Positions 53,549 through 63,873 of a DNA stretch of 64,000 bases are shown in pieces (within the stretch, counting starts at the first letter, position 1; the number at the start of each line of letters is the position of its first letter). Under the pieces are notes generated by a model. That model was not told where the DNA came from. It made no database searches and worked only from the letters and a program-made list of their open reading frames with translations. Origin of the DNA: Pseudogulbenkiania sp. MAI-1 (lineage in GTDB: Bacteria; Pseudomonadota; Gammaproteobacteria; Burkholderiales; Chromobacteriaceae); assembly GCF_000527175.1 (NCBI RefSeq), contig NZ_AZUR01000001.1:248001-312000 (forward strand). The letters run 5' to 3'. Position numbers and translations under genes: made by a program.

Positions 53549-53577
53549 TTGACAACTTACTTACTAGTAAGTATTGT
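53549..53577 (+). promoter_or_regulatory. Strong sigma-70 promoter for fadH
   Basis: A consensus TTGACA (53549-53554), a 17-nt spacer and TATTGT (53572-53577) lie 115 bp before fadH. The spacer holds a perfect palindrome (next entry), so the promoter is probably regulated by a dimeric repressor. Confidence 0.75.
53558..53573. promoter_or_regulatory. 16-bp palindromic operator within the fadH promoter
   Basis: TACTTACTAGTAAGTA is a perfect palindrome lying between the -35 and -10 boxes. Its form is that of TetR-family operators (inverted TTACT/AGTAA half-sites). A fatty-acid-responsive TetR-type repressor is likely; no tetR gene is in the window. Confidence 0.7.
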
Positions 53578-53691
53578 CGATTCGTCCGCGGATTCCGTTC
53601 CCGGTTCCGACGCCGTCACGACGATGCGCGCCGGGCCGGTCAGCGGCATCACGCCATAACAACAGCGCAACACCACCACGAGGATTTCCCC

Positions 53692-55713
53692 ATGACGGCT
53701 TACCCGCGCCTGCTGGCCCCGCTCGACCTGGGCTTCACCACGCTCAAGAACCGCGTACTGATGGGCTCGATGCACACCGGACTGGAAGAGGCGCCGCAAG
53801 GCTTCGAGAAGATGGCCGCGTTCTACGCCGAGCGGGCGAGAGGGGGCGTCGGGCTGATCGTCACCGGCGGTGTCGGCCCCAACGCCGAAGGCTGCGTGGC
53901 CGAGGGGGCGGCAATGCTGGCCGACGAGGCCGAGGTGCCGCATCACCGCCTGGTCACCGACGCCGTGCACGCCGAGGGCGGCAAAATCTGCCTGCAGATC
54001 CTGCATTCCGGCCGCTACAGCTTCCAGGAAAAATGCGTGTCGGCCTCGCCGCTGATCGCGCCGATCAACTTCTACCCGCCGCGCGAGCTGAGTGACGACG
54101 ACATCTGGCGCACCATCGCCGACTTCGCACGCTGCGCCCGCCTGGCGCAAGCCGCCGGCTACGACGGCGTCGAGGTGATGGGCTCGGAGGGCTACCTCAT
54201 CAACCAGTTCATCGCCCGCGCCACCAACAAGCGCCGCGACGGCTGGGGCGGCAGCTTCGAGAACCGCATCCGCTTCGCGCTGGAAACCGTCAAGGCGGTA
54301 CGCGCCGCGACCGGGCCCAACTTCATCATCATCTACCGCCTGTCGATGCTGGACCTGGTACAGGACGGCAGCAGCTGGGACGAGGTGGTGCAGCTCGCCA
54401 GGGAGATCGAAAAGGCGGGCGCGACGATCATCAACACCGGCATCGGCTGGCACGAGGCGCGGGTGCCGACCATCGCCACCATGGTGCCGCGCGGCGGCTT
54501 CGCCTGGGTGACCAGGAAGCTGATGGGCGAGGTCGGCATTCCGCTGATCACCACCAACCGCATCAACACCCCCGAGGTGGCGGAAGACATCCTCGCCAGC
54601 GGCTGCGCCGACATGGTGTCGATGGCGCGGCCCTTCCTGGCCGACCCGGAGTTCGTCAACAAGGCGGCGGCGGGGCGGGCCGACGAGATCAACACCTGCA
54701 TCGGCTGCAACCAGGCCTGTCTCGACCACATTTTCCAAGGCAAGCTGACCTCCTGTCTGGTCAACCCGCGCGCCTGCCGCGAGACCGAGCTGAACCTGGC
54801 GCCTGTCACAACACCCAAGCGGCTAGCGGTGGTCGGCGCCGGCCCGGCCGGTCTGGCCTTCGCCACCGCCGCCGCCGAGCGCGGCCACGCCGTGACGCTG
54901 TTCGACGCCGCCGGCGAGATCGGCGGCCAGTTCAACGTCGCCAAGAAGATCCCGGGGAAGGAGGAGTTCCACGAGACGCTGCGCTACTTCGCGCGCCGCC
55001 TCGAGACGACGGGGGTGACGTTGCGCCTCAACACCCGCGTGGCGGCGGACGATCTCAAGGACTTCGACGAGGTGGTGCTCGCCACCGGCATCGCGCCGCG
55101 CCTGCCGGCCATCCCCGGCATCGAGCACCCGAAGGTGCTGTCCTACCTCGACGTGCTGAAGCACGGCAAGCCGGTGGGCAAACAGGTGGCGATCATCGGC
55201 GCCGGCGGCATCGGCTTCGACACCGCCGAATTCCTCACCCACGAGGGCCAGTCCAGCTCGCTCGATGCCGCGGCGTTCATGAAGGAATGGGGGGTGGACA
55301 TGTCGGGCGAATCGGCTGGTGGGTTGTCGCCCAAGGGCCCACAGCCGCACCCGAGCCCGCGCCAGGTGTACCTGCTGCAGCGCAAGACCAGCAAGGTGGG
55401 CGAGGGGCTGGGCAAGACCACCGGCTGGATCCACCGCGAAAGCCTGAAGATGAAGCGGGTGCAGATGGTGTCCGGGGTGAGCTACGACAGGATCGACGAC
55501 GCCGGGCTGCATGTGACCATCAAGGGCGAGTCGCAAGTGCTGCCGGTCGACCACGTGGTGATCTGCGCCGGCCAGGACCCGCTGCGCGAACTCAAGGCGC
55601 CGCTTGAGGCGCTGGGCAAGACCGTGCACCTGATCGGCGGCGCCGACGTGGCGGCCGAGCTCGACGCCAAGCGGGCGATCGATCAGGGGGTGCGGTTGGC
55701 GGCAGTAATCTGA
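53692..55713 (+). CDS. fadH: 2,4-dienoyl-CoA reductase, FadH type (old yellow enzyme/iron-sulfur flavoprotein)
   Basis: A 673-residue enzyme that reduces 2,4-dienoyl-CoA during oxidation of unsaturated fatty acids using NADPH, FAD, FMN and a 4Fe-4S cluster. An N-terminal FMN TIM barrel (PLDLGFTTLKNRVLMGSMHTGLEE; QILHSGRYS) is followed by cluster cysteines C336, C339, C343 and C355 (CIGCNQACLDHIF...SC), an FAD-binding domain (VVGAGPAGLAFATAAAERGH) and an NADPH-binding domain (AIIGAGGIGFDTAEFL). The length equals E. coli FadH (672). The start at 53692 is the family start. A perfect hairpin follows. Confidence 0.94.
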   Translation: MTAYPRLLAPLDLGFTTLKNRVLMGSMHTGLEEAPQGFEKMAAFYAERARGGVGLIVTGGVGPNAEGCVAEGAAMLADEAEVPHHRLVTDAVHAEGGKICLQILHSGRYSFQEKCVSASPLIAPINFYPPRELSDDDIWRTIADFARCARLAQAAGYDGVEVMGSEGYLINQFIARATNKRRDGWGGSFENRIRFALETVKAVRAATGPNFIIIYRLSMLDLVQDGSSWDEVVQLAREIEKAGATIINTGIGWHEARVPTIATMVPRGGFAWVTRKLMGEVGIPLITTNRINTPEVAEDILASGCADMVSMARPFLADPEFVNKAAAGRADEINTCIGCNQACLDHIFQGKLTSCLVNPRACRETELNLAPVTTPKRLAVVGAGPAGLAFATAAAERGHAVTLFDAAGEIGGQFNVAKKIPGKEEFHETLRYFARRLETTGVTLRLNTRVAADDLKDFDEVVLATGIAPRLPAIPGIEHPKVLSYLDVLKHGKPVGKQVAIIGAGGIGFDTAEFLTHEGQSSSLDAAAFMKEWGVDMSGESAGGLSPKGPQPHPSPRQVYLLQRKTSKVGEGLGKTTGWIHRESLKMKRVQMVSGVSYDRIDDAGLHVTIKGESQVLPVDHVVICAGQDPLRELKAPLEALGKTVHLIGGADVAAELDAKRAIDQGVRLAAVI

Positions 55714-55716
55714 GAC

Positions 55717-55748
55717 GTTTCGGCCAACCTTTCGAGGTTGGCCGAAAC
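55717..55748 (+). terminator. Perfect 14-bp hairpin with TTCG loop after fadH
   Basis: Arms 55717-55730 and 55735-55748 (GTTTCGGCCAACCT and its complement) flank a TTCG tetraloop. There is no T-run on the plus strand. It may act as a factor-dependent terminator or 3' stabiliser, like the hairpin at 2011-2038. Confidence 0.6.
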
Positions 55749-55774
55749 AGCACGGTGCCCCTGCTTGCGGTGTG

Positions 55775-56029
55775 CTATGGCCCATTTGGATTTTTCATGT
55801 GCCGTCGCTCGCGTCGAAAGAGGCGCCACCATCCATGCAAGATAAAAATGAACCCGCTAGCAACGCCAAAGACAGTAATGGCAAATGCAATTAGGCCGAT
55901 CCAGCGAAGTGACAGCGCTGAAGCGACGAAGCCAAGCGCTACACCTACGGCGCTTATACAGAAAGCAACGAACCCTGGAAACATTCCACGGTTTGCCTCG
56001 TTCGGTAGGAACTTCCCAAGGCTGTGCAC
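55775..56029 (-). CDS. Small two-helix membrane protein of unknown function
   Basis: An 84-residue protein with two membrane helices (about residues 19-40 and 44-68) and a basic C-terminus (WWRLFRRERRHMKN). A GTG at 56029 is chosen because GGAGG lies 8 nt upstream (56038-56042). Its DNA is visibly less GC-rich than its neighbours, which hints at recent transfer or weak selection. It starts 18 bp after the xdhC stop on the same strand. I recognise no family, so its coding status is moderately uncertain. Confidence 0.55.
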   Translation of the reverse strand: MHSLGKFLPNEANRGMFPGFVAFCISAVGVALGFVASALSLRWIGLIAFAITVFGVASGFIFILHGWWRLFRRERRHMKNPNGP

Positions 56030-56047
56030 TGGATTGTCCTCCACACG

Positions 56048-57037
56048 TTAGGGGGCCGGTGTGGCGGCTTTCACCCATCCTACGGAGCCCGCCGCTTGTG
56101 CACTATCGCGCCAGCTCAGCAGCTGCGCCGCCACGGCGATGGCGATCGACGCCGGGTCCTTGGCGGTGATGTCGGGCAGGCCGATCGGGCAGGCCATCGC
56201 GGCGAGCCGTTCGGACGGAATGCCGCGCGCGGCGAGGCGGTGTTCGAAGCGGGCGCGCTTGCTCATCGAGCCGATCAGGCCGAAGAAGCCCACATCGCCG
56301 CGGCGCAGGATGTGCCAGGCTAGTTCTAGGTCGAGGTCGTGGCGGTGCGTCATCACCAGGTAGGCGCTGCCGGGGGCGGCGCGCGCTACTTCTTCCGTCG
56401 GCTCGTCGCTGACGATGGCGAGCACGTTGTCCGGCAGCGGGCTGGCGAAGGCGTCTTCACGCTGATCGATCCAGCGGATGTGCAGGTCGCTGCCGGCCAG
56501 CACGCGCACCAGCGCCTGGCCGACGTGGCCGGCGCCGAACAGCGTCAGCTCCATGCGCCAGGCGCGGTAGCGCTGTCGCCAGTGCCAGTCCTCGATTTCC
56601 CCCCGTAACACGGTCGACGATTCCCCCTCTGTTGTCAGCAGCCAGTCCGAGCCCGGCATGCCGGCTCCAAGTGTGCGCACCAGTGTGGCTCCCTGCCGCA
56701 GCGCCTCGGCGCGCTGTCCCCAGGCCGCGCGTTCGCCGGAAGCGACGCGTTCGAACAACAGCCACACCACGCCGCCGCAGCATTGCCCCAGGCCCGGTCC
56801 GAGAGCAAAGCGCAGGATTTCCGGCGGCGGCAGGCCGCTGAGCAGGCGGGCGCGGGCGTGGGCGATGGCCTCCCATTCCAGATGGCCGCCGCCCAGCGTG
56901 TCGGCGCTCTGCGTCAGGCCCACTGCCAGCGTGGCGCCGGGTTCGCGCGGGGCCGAGCCGGCCACCTTGAGCACGCTGACCAGCTCGGCGTCGCCGCTCG
57001 TCAGCAGCTCGGGCAGGGCGGCGAGCCAGGGAGGCAT
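56048..57037 (-). CDS. xdhC: Xanthine dehydrogenase accessory protein XdhC
   Basis: A 329-residue chaperone that binds molybdenum cofactor, promotes its sulfuration and inserts it into XdhB. The N-terminus (LKVAGSAPREPGATLAVG with GHLEWEAIAHARARL), the conserved LGPGLGQCCGG and the C-terminal Rossmann part (LTLFGAGHVGQALVRVL, FGLIGSMSKRARFEHRL) fit the XdhC/CoxI family. It begins 1 nt after the xdhB stop. The last 11 residues (VGWVKAATPAP) are encoded by a REP-like repeat at its 3' end rather than by family-conserved sequence. Confidence 0.92.
   Translation of the reverse strand: MPPWLAALPELLTSGDAELVSVLKVAGSAPREPGATLAVGLTQSADTLGGGHLEWEAIAHARARLLSGLPPPEILRFALGPGLGQCCGGVVWLLFERVASGERAAWGQRAEALRQGATLVRTLGAGMPGSDWLLTTEGESSTVLRGEIEDWHWRQRYRAWRMELTLFGAGHVGQALVRVLAGSDLHIRWIDQREDAFASPLPDNVLAIVSDEPTEEVARAAPGSAYLVMTHRHDLDLELAWHILRRGDVGFFGLIGSMSKRARFEHRLAARGIPSERLAAMACPIGLPDITAKDPASIAIAVAAQLLSWRDSAQAAGSVGWVKAATPAP
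56051..56083 (-). repeat. REP-like element, copy 3 of the CACCCATCCTAC family, inside the xdhC 3' end
   Basis: The 12-bp core lies at 56072-56083, followed on its left by GGCGGCTTT and GGGGCCGG. It is read in frame as the last residues of xdhC (VGWVKAATPAP). It appears to be a truncated copy (core without the GATGGGTT arm). Confidence 0.65.
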
Positions 57038-57038
57038 G

Positions 57039-59362
57039 TCAGGCTCCCGGGCGGTAGCCGACGGCGTCGAGCGCGTCGAGCACCGCCTGCGGCGTGGCCG
57101 GCGCGGACAGCGGCACGCGCTGGCCCGGCGCGGCGCAGTAGCCCAGCGCGTCGCGGATGGCGAAGAATACCGACAGCGCCAGCATCAGCGGCGGCTCGCC
57201 CACCGCCTTGGAGTGGTGCAACCCTTCCTCATGGTTGGCGTTGTCGAACAGCTTGACGTTGAAGTGCTCCGGCACGTCGTAGGCGGTGGGGATCTTGTAG
57301 GTGGACGGCGCGTGCGTGGCGAGCAGGCCGGAGCGCGGGCCGTCCGGCTGCCAGTAGAGCTCCTCGCTGGTGAGCCAGCCCATGCCCTGCACGAAGCCGC
57401 CCTCGATCTGGCCGCGATCGATGGCCGGGTTCAGCGAGCGGCCGACGTCGTGCAGGATGTCCACCGCCATGAGCCGCACCGCGCCGGACAGTGTGTCCAC
57501 CGCCACCTCGCTCACCGCCGCGCCGTAGGCGAAGTAGTAGAACGGACGGCCCTGGCGGGTGTTGGCGTCGTAGTGGATCTTGGGCGTGCGGTAGAAGCCG
57601 CTCTCCCACAAGGGCAGGCGGCGGCGGTAGGCCTGCGCCACCAGTTCGGTGAAGTCCAGCCGATGCTCGCCGGAGAAGACCTGGCCGGCGGCGAACTCGA
57701 CCGTCGCGGCGTGGCAGCCGTAGAGCACCGCGAACAGCGCGGCCAGCCGTTTCCGGATCGCCCCGGCGGCATGGCGTGCCGCCTGGCCGTTGAGGTCGGC
57801 GCTGGACGAGGCGGCGCTGGCCGAGGTATTGGGCACCTTGGCGGTGTCGGTGGCGGCGATGCGCACCCGTTCCAGCGGCAGTCCCAATTCCTCGGCCACC
57901 ACCTGCTGCACCTTGATGTGCAGGCCCTGGCCCATCTCGACGCCGCCGTGGCTGACCAGCACGCTGCCGTCGAGGTAGACGTGCACCAGCGCGCCGGCCT
58001 GGTTGTAGTGGGTGGCGGTGAAGGCGATGCCGAACTTGACCGGGGTTAGCGCCAGTCCCCGCTTGAGCACCGGGCTCGCGGCGTTGAAGGCGGCGATGGC
58101 GGTGCGCCGTTCCGGGTAGCGGCTGTCGCGTTCCAGCTCGTCGATCAGCGCCGGCAGCACGTTGTCCTCGACTGACATGCCGTAGTGCGTGGTGTCGCGC
58201 GGTGCGGCGCCGTAGAAGTTGGCGCGCCGCACCGCGAGCGGGTCGAGCCGCAGCTCGCGTGCGACGTCGTCGAGCACGTATTCGATGGCGAACATGCCTT
58301 GCGGCCCACCGAAGCCGCGGAAGGCGGTATTCGACACGGTGTGCGTCCGCAGACGCAGATTGGTGAGCGCCACCGCTTCCAGGTAGTAGGCGTTGTCGAC
58401 GTGGAACAGCGCGCGGTCGTTGACCGGGCCGGACAGGTCGGCGGAGCAGCCGCAGCGCGCCGCCAGCGTCAATTCCAGGCCGTGCAGGCGGCCGCTGTCG
58501 TCGAAGCCGGCATCGTAGTCGTAGGCGAAATCGTGGCGCTTGCCGGTGACGGCGATGTCGACGTCGCGATCCAGCCGCAGCTTGACCGGACGCCCGGTGC
58601 GCTGCGCCAGCAACGCCGCGATGCAGGCCCATTGCGCCGACTGCGTCTCCTTGCCGCCGAAGCCGCCGCCGATGCGGCGGCACTCGACGCTGACCGCGTG
58701 TGCCGGCAGACCGAGCGCTTGCGCCGCCAGCTGCTGCATTTCGCTCGGGTGCTGGGTGGAGCAGTAGAGCAGCAGGCTGCCGTCGTCGCGCGGCACCGCA
58801 TAGCTGATCTGACCCTCCAGGTAGAAGTGTTCCTGTCCGCCCACGCTCATCTGCCCTTGCAGGCGGTGCGGAGCCTGCTGCAGCGCCGCGGCGGCGTCGC
58901 CGCGCCGCATCGTGACCGGTGGCAGCACGTAGTCGCCGACGGCGCGTGCGCCGGCGATGTCGAGCCGGACCGGCAGTTCCTCGTATTCGGCCCGCGCCAG
59001 CCGCACTGCGCGCCGCGCCGCCACGATGCTGTCGGCCGCCACGGCGAACAGCGGCTGGCCGAAGAACATCACCTCGCCCGTGCACAGGATCGGGTCGTCC
59101 GCCACGATCGGGCCGCAACTGGTGCCGTGGCACAGATCGCCGGCGGTGAGCACGGCGCGCACGCCCGGCGCGTTCTTCACGGCGGCGAGGTCGAGCGCAG
59201 TGAGCCGGCCGTGGGCGATGTCGGCGCCGCCGATGGCGGCATGGAGCGTGCCGGGCAGCTCGGGGAGGTCGTCGGTGTAGTGCGCGCGGCCGGTGACGTG
59301 CAACTCGGCGCTGTCGTGCGCCAGCGGCAGGCCGACGCTGCCATGAAGGGGGGGCGATGTGC

Positions 59363-59366
<4 letters not shown>
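57039..59366 (-). CDS. xdhB: Xanthine dehydrogenase large subunit (molybdenum)
   Basis: A 775-residue molybdopterin subunit that oxidises hypoxanthine and xanthine to uric acid. Molybdopterin-contact blocks are GGGFGGKETQSAQWA, FRGFGGPQGMFAIE and GVEMGQGLHIKVQQVVAEELG; the catalytic glutamate lies in KAVGEPPLMLALSVF near the C-terminus. The size equals XdhB of two-subunit bacterial enzymes. Its ATG overlaps the xdhA stop by 4 nt (ATGA). Confidence 0.95.
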
Positions 59367-60862
<1,496 letters not shown>

Positions 60863-60998
60863 CGCTGTGCTGTCCGCAGGGCTGCCGGGCGGCTGCCCGG
60901 TTTCTATAAAGATAGCCGCGTCGGCGAGCCTTGCCAGTTCAGGACCGGGTGGTGCTCCGTTTCCCGGCTTGGCCGCAGCCAGGTCACGGACCGGCGCG

Positions 60999-61727
60999 TC
61001 AGGCCACCGCGCCGATGAAGCCCGCCAGTTCCGGCGTGGTCGGGCGGCTGAACAGCTCTTCCGGCGCCCCACTCTCGTGCACGCGCCCCTCGTGCATGAA
61101 GACCAGCTTATCGCCGACCTCGCGGGCAAAACGCATCTCGTGGGTCACCATGATCAGCGTCATGCCCTCGCTGGCGAGCTGGCGCACCACGCTCAGCACC
61201 TCGTTGACCAGCTCCGGATCGAGCGCCGAGGTGATCTCGTCGCACAGCAGCACCTTGGGCGACATCGCCAGCGCGCGAGCGATCGCCACGCGCTGCTGCT
61301 GGCCGCCGGAGAGCTGGTCCGGGTAGGCGTCGAACTTGTGCTCCAGCCCGACCTTGGCCAGCATCTGCCGCGCCAGCTCGCGCGCCTCGGCCGGCGCGGT
61401 CTTCTTCACCACCTTGGTGGCCAGCATCACGTTCTCGCCGGCGCTCAGGTGCGGGAACAGGTTGAACTGCTGGAACACCATGCCGACCTTCAGGCGCAGC
61501 GCGCGCAGATCGGTCTGGCCGGCGTGCAGCCGCTCGCCGTCGACCTCGATCAGGCCGTCGTCGATGGCCTCCAGGCCGTTGATCGAGCGCAGCAGCGTGC
61601 TCTTGCCGGAGCCGCTGCGGCCGATGATGGCCACCACCTCGCCCTGCTCGATCTTCAGGTCGATGCCCTTGAGCACGTGGTTGGAGCCGAAACGTTTATG
61701 CAGCGCATCAATGCGGACGAGCGACAT
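60999..61727 (-). CDS. Polar amino-acid ABC transporter ATP-binding protein
   Basis: A 242-residue ATPase of the GlnQ/HisP class. Walker A is GRSGSGKST, the signature LSGGQQQR, Walker B LLCDEITSALDPE, and the H-loop VTHEM. The Q-loop is MVFQQFNLFPHL. The start MSLVRIDALHKRFG at 61727 has an AAAGGAAG site and overlaps the 3' end of the preceding permease by 20 nt. Confidence 0.93.
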   Translation of the reverse strand: MSLVRIDALHKRFGSNHVLKGIDLKIEQGEVVAIIGRSGSGKSTLLRSINGLEAIDDGLIEVDGERLHAGQTDLRALRLKVGMVFQQFNLFPHLSAGENVMLATKVVKKTAPAEARELARQMLAKVGLEHKFDAYPDQLSGGQQQRVAIARALAMSPKVLLCDEITSALDPELVNEVLSVVRQLASEGMTLIMVTHEMRFAREVGDKLVFMHEGRVHESGAPEELFSRPTTPELAGFIGAVA

Positions 61728-62364
61728 GGAACTTCCTTTCAAGCGATCTGGCGTACAGCGACAACGGATAACACAACAGGAAATAGCCCAGCGCCACCAG
61801 GCCGAACACCAGGAAAGGCTGGAAAGTGGCGTTGGCCAGCGTGGAGCCGATCTTGGTCAGCTCGGCGAAGCCAATGATCGAGGTCACCGCGGTGCCCTTG
61901 ACCACCTGCACCGAGAAACCGACGGTGGGGGCGACGGCGAGCTGCAGCGCCTGCGGCAGCACCACGTGGCGCAACTGCTCGAAGCGGCTCATCGCCAGGC
62001 TGGCCGCCGCCTCCCACTGCCCTTGCGGCACCGCTTCGACGCAGCCGCGCCAGATCTCGGCCAGGTAGGCGCTGGTATACGCCGTCAGCGCCAGGCCGGC
62101 GGCGAGCCAGGCCGGAATGTCGCTGCCGGCGAGCGACAGCCCGAAGAACACCATGAACAGCTGCATCAACAGCGGCGTGCCCTGGAACAGCTCGATGTAG
62201 AGCCGGGCCACGCGGCGCAGCCACGGCAGCCGGCTGATGCGGGCGTACAACAGCACCAGTCCCGCGCTGCCGCCCAGTACGAAGGCTGAGAGCGACAGCA
62301 CCAGCGTCCACAGCGCCGCGCCACCCAGGTGACGGACGATGTCCCACAACGAGAACGAGATCAT
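61708..62364 (-). CDS. Polar amino-acid ABC transporter permease
   Basis: A 218-residue inner-membrane protein with about five helices, of HisM/GlnP type. The EAA loop is EAAASLAMSRFEQLRHVVLPQAL, and YIELFQGTPLLMQLFMVFFGL is a family block. It pairs with the other permease to form the channel. Its start overlaps the end of the first permease gene by 4 nt (ATGA). Confidence 0.92.
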   Translation of the reverse strand: MISFSLWDIVRHLGGAALWTLVLSLSAFVLGGSAGLVLLYARISRLPWLRRVARLYIELFQGTPLLMQLFMVFFGLSLAGSDIPAWLAAGLALTAYTSAYLAEIWRGCVEAVPQGQWEAAASLAMSRFEQLRHVVLPQALQLAVAPTVGFSVQVVKGTAVTSIIGFAELTKIGSTLANATFQPFLVFGLVALGYFLLCYPLSLYARSLERKFHVARPH

Positions 62365-63029
62365 GACGGCCTCCCGGAGATCACCCGCCTCCCGAACACG
62401 ATCAGTGCCTGGCGCAGCACCATCGCCAGCGCGAGGTAGAGCAGGGCGACCACGAGATAGGTTTCAAAGGCGCGGAAATTGCGCGACTGGATGAAATTGG
62501 CGGCGAAGGTCAGTTCCTCGGCCGCGATCTGCGAGCACACCGCCGAGCCGAGCATCACGATCACCACCTGGCTGCACAACGCCGGCCACACCCTGAGCAG
62601 CGCCGGGCGCAGCACCACGTGGCGGAAGATCTGCGCGCGGCTCATCGCCAGCGCCGCCGCCGCCTCCAGCTGGCCCTTGGGCGTGGCCTCGATGCCGGCG
62701 CGGACGATCTCGGTGCTGTAGGCGCCGAGGTTGACCACCATCGCCAGCCCCGCCGCCTGCCACTCGGAGAACTGCACCCCCAGCGCCGGCAGGCCGAAGA
62801 AGATGAAGAACAACTGCACCAGGAACGGCGTGTTGCGGATCGCCTCCACGTAGACGCCGACCAGGCGGTCGAACGGCGCGAGCCGCCAGGCACGGACCAC
62901 CCCACCCAGCACGCCGACGGCGGCGCCACCCAGCATGCCGGCGCCGGTCAGGGCGAGGGTATGGACGACGCCTCGTACCAACTGCTCGCGGTAGTCCCAC
63001 ACCGCCAGGAAATCGAACTGATAAGCCAT
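62361..63029 (-). CDS. Polar amino-acid ABC transporter permease
   Basis: A 222-residue HisQ/GlnP-type permease with about five helices. The EAA loop is EAAAALAMSRAQIFRHVVLRPAL, and VEAIRNTPFLVQLFFIFFGLPALG is typical. The ATG at 63029 (MAYQFDFLAVWDY) has GGAG 8 nt upstream; an in-frame GTG at 63038 is less likely. The start is 52 bp after the solute-binding protein gene. Confidence 0.92.
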   Translation of the reverse strand: MAYQFDFLAVWDYREQLVRGVVHTLALTGAGMLGGAAVGVLGGVVRAWRLAPFDRLVGVYVEAIRNTPFLVQLFFIFFGLPALGVQFSEWQAAGLAMVVNLGAYSTEIVRAGIEATPKGQLEAAAALAMSRAQIFRHVVLRPALLRVWPALCSQVVIVMLGSAVCSQIAAEELTFAANFIQSRNFRAFETYLVVALLYLALAMVLRQALIVFGRRVISGRPS

Positions 63030-63081
63030 GACACTCACTCCGGCCCGGAGAGGCGGTCTCTCCGGGCGCTGTGGGACAGCG

Positions 63082-63873
63082 TTACAGGGATGCCGGCAGC
63101 GAGGCGTTGAGCCAGCGCTCCGAGATCTGGTTCAGCGCGCCGGACTTCTTGGCGCGTGCGACGATCTCGTTCACCTTGGCCAGCAGCGCCGGCTTGTTCT
63201 TGTTCAGGCCGATGTAGCACGGCGAGTTCTTGATCAGGAACTTGGTGTCGAGCGGCCGCTTCTTGATGTGCTCCTTGAGCGAGGTGGCCACCACGTTGCC
63301 GGTGGCGAGCAGCTGCGCCTGGCCGGAGAAGTAGGCCGCCACGGTGGAGTTGTTGTCCTCGAAGCGCTTGATCACCGTCCCGGCCGGCGCGATCTTGGAC
63401 AGCTCCAGGTCCTCCACCGAGCCGCGCGTCACCGCCACGGTCTTGCCGGCCAGGTCGGCGGCGCCCGCCACCTTTTCATTGGCCGGGCCGAACACGCCGT
63501 TGTAGAACGGCGCGTAGGCGGCGGAGAAGTCGATCACCTTCTCGCGTTCCGGGTTCTTGCCCATGCTGGAGATCACCAGGTCGACCTTGCCGGTGGTCAG
63601 GAAAGGCACGCGGTTGGTACTGGTGACCGGCACCAGCTCCAGCTTGACGGCCAGTTCCTTGGCGATCAGCGTGGCCATGTCGATATCGTAGCCTTGCGGT
63701 TTCAGGTCGCTGCCGACCGAGCCGAAGGGAGGGAAGTCCTGTGGTACGGCGACGCGCACGACGCCGGCCTTCTTGATATCGGCCAGCGCGTCGGCGTGCG
63801 CCAGCGGGGCGGCCAGCAGACCGGCCAACACGGCCGAGCCGGCCAGGGTGCGAAGCAGGGTACGACGGTTCAT
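63082..63873 (-). CDS. ABC transporter solute-binding protein, family 3
   Basis: A 263-residue periplasmic protein with a Sec signal peptide of the twin-arginine-containing but Sec-like form MNRRTLLRTLAGSAVLAGLL (cleavage near AHAD, about residue 27). Family-3 blocks are VRVAVPQDFPPFGSVG, GYDIDMATLIAKEL, TTGKVDLVISSMGKNPEREKVIDFS and the C-terminal SGALNQISERWL. Such proteins bind polar amino acids or opines. The ligand is unknown. The ATG overlaps the stop of the preceding gene (ATGA). Confidence 0.93.
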   Translation of the reverse strand: MNRRTLLRTLAGSAVLAGLLAAPLAHADALADIKKAGVVRVAVPQDFPPFGSVGSDLKPQGYDIDMATLIAKELAVKLELVPVTSTNRVPFLTTGKVDLVISSMGKNPEREKVIDFSAAYAPFYNGVFGPANEKVAGAADLAGKTVAVTRGSVEDLELSKIAPAGTVIKRFEDNNSTVAAYFSGQAQLLATGNVVATSLKEHIKKRPLDTKFLIKNSPCYIGLNKNKPALLAKVNEIVARAKKSGALNQISERWLNASLPASL

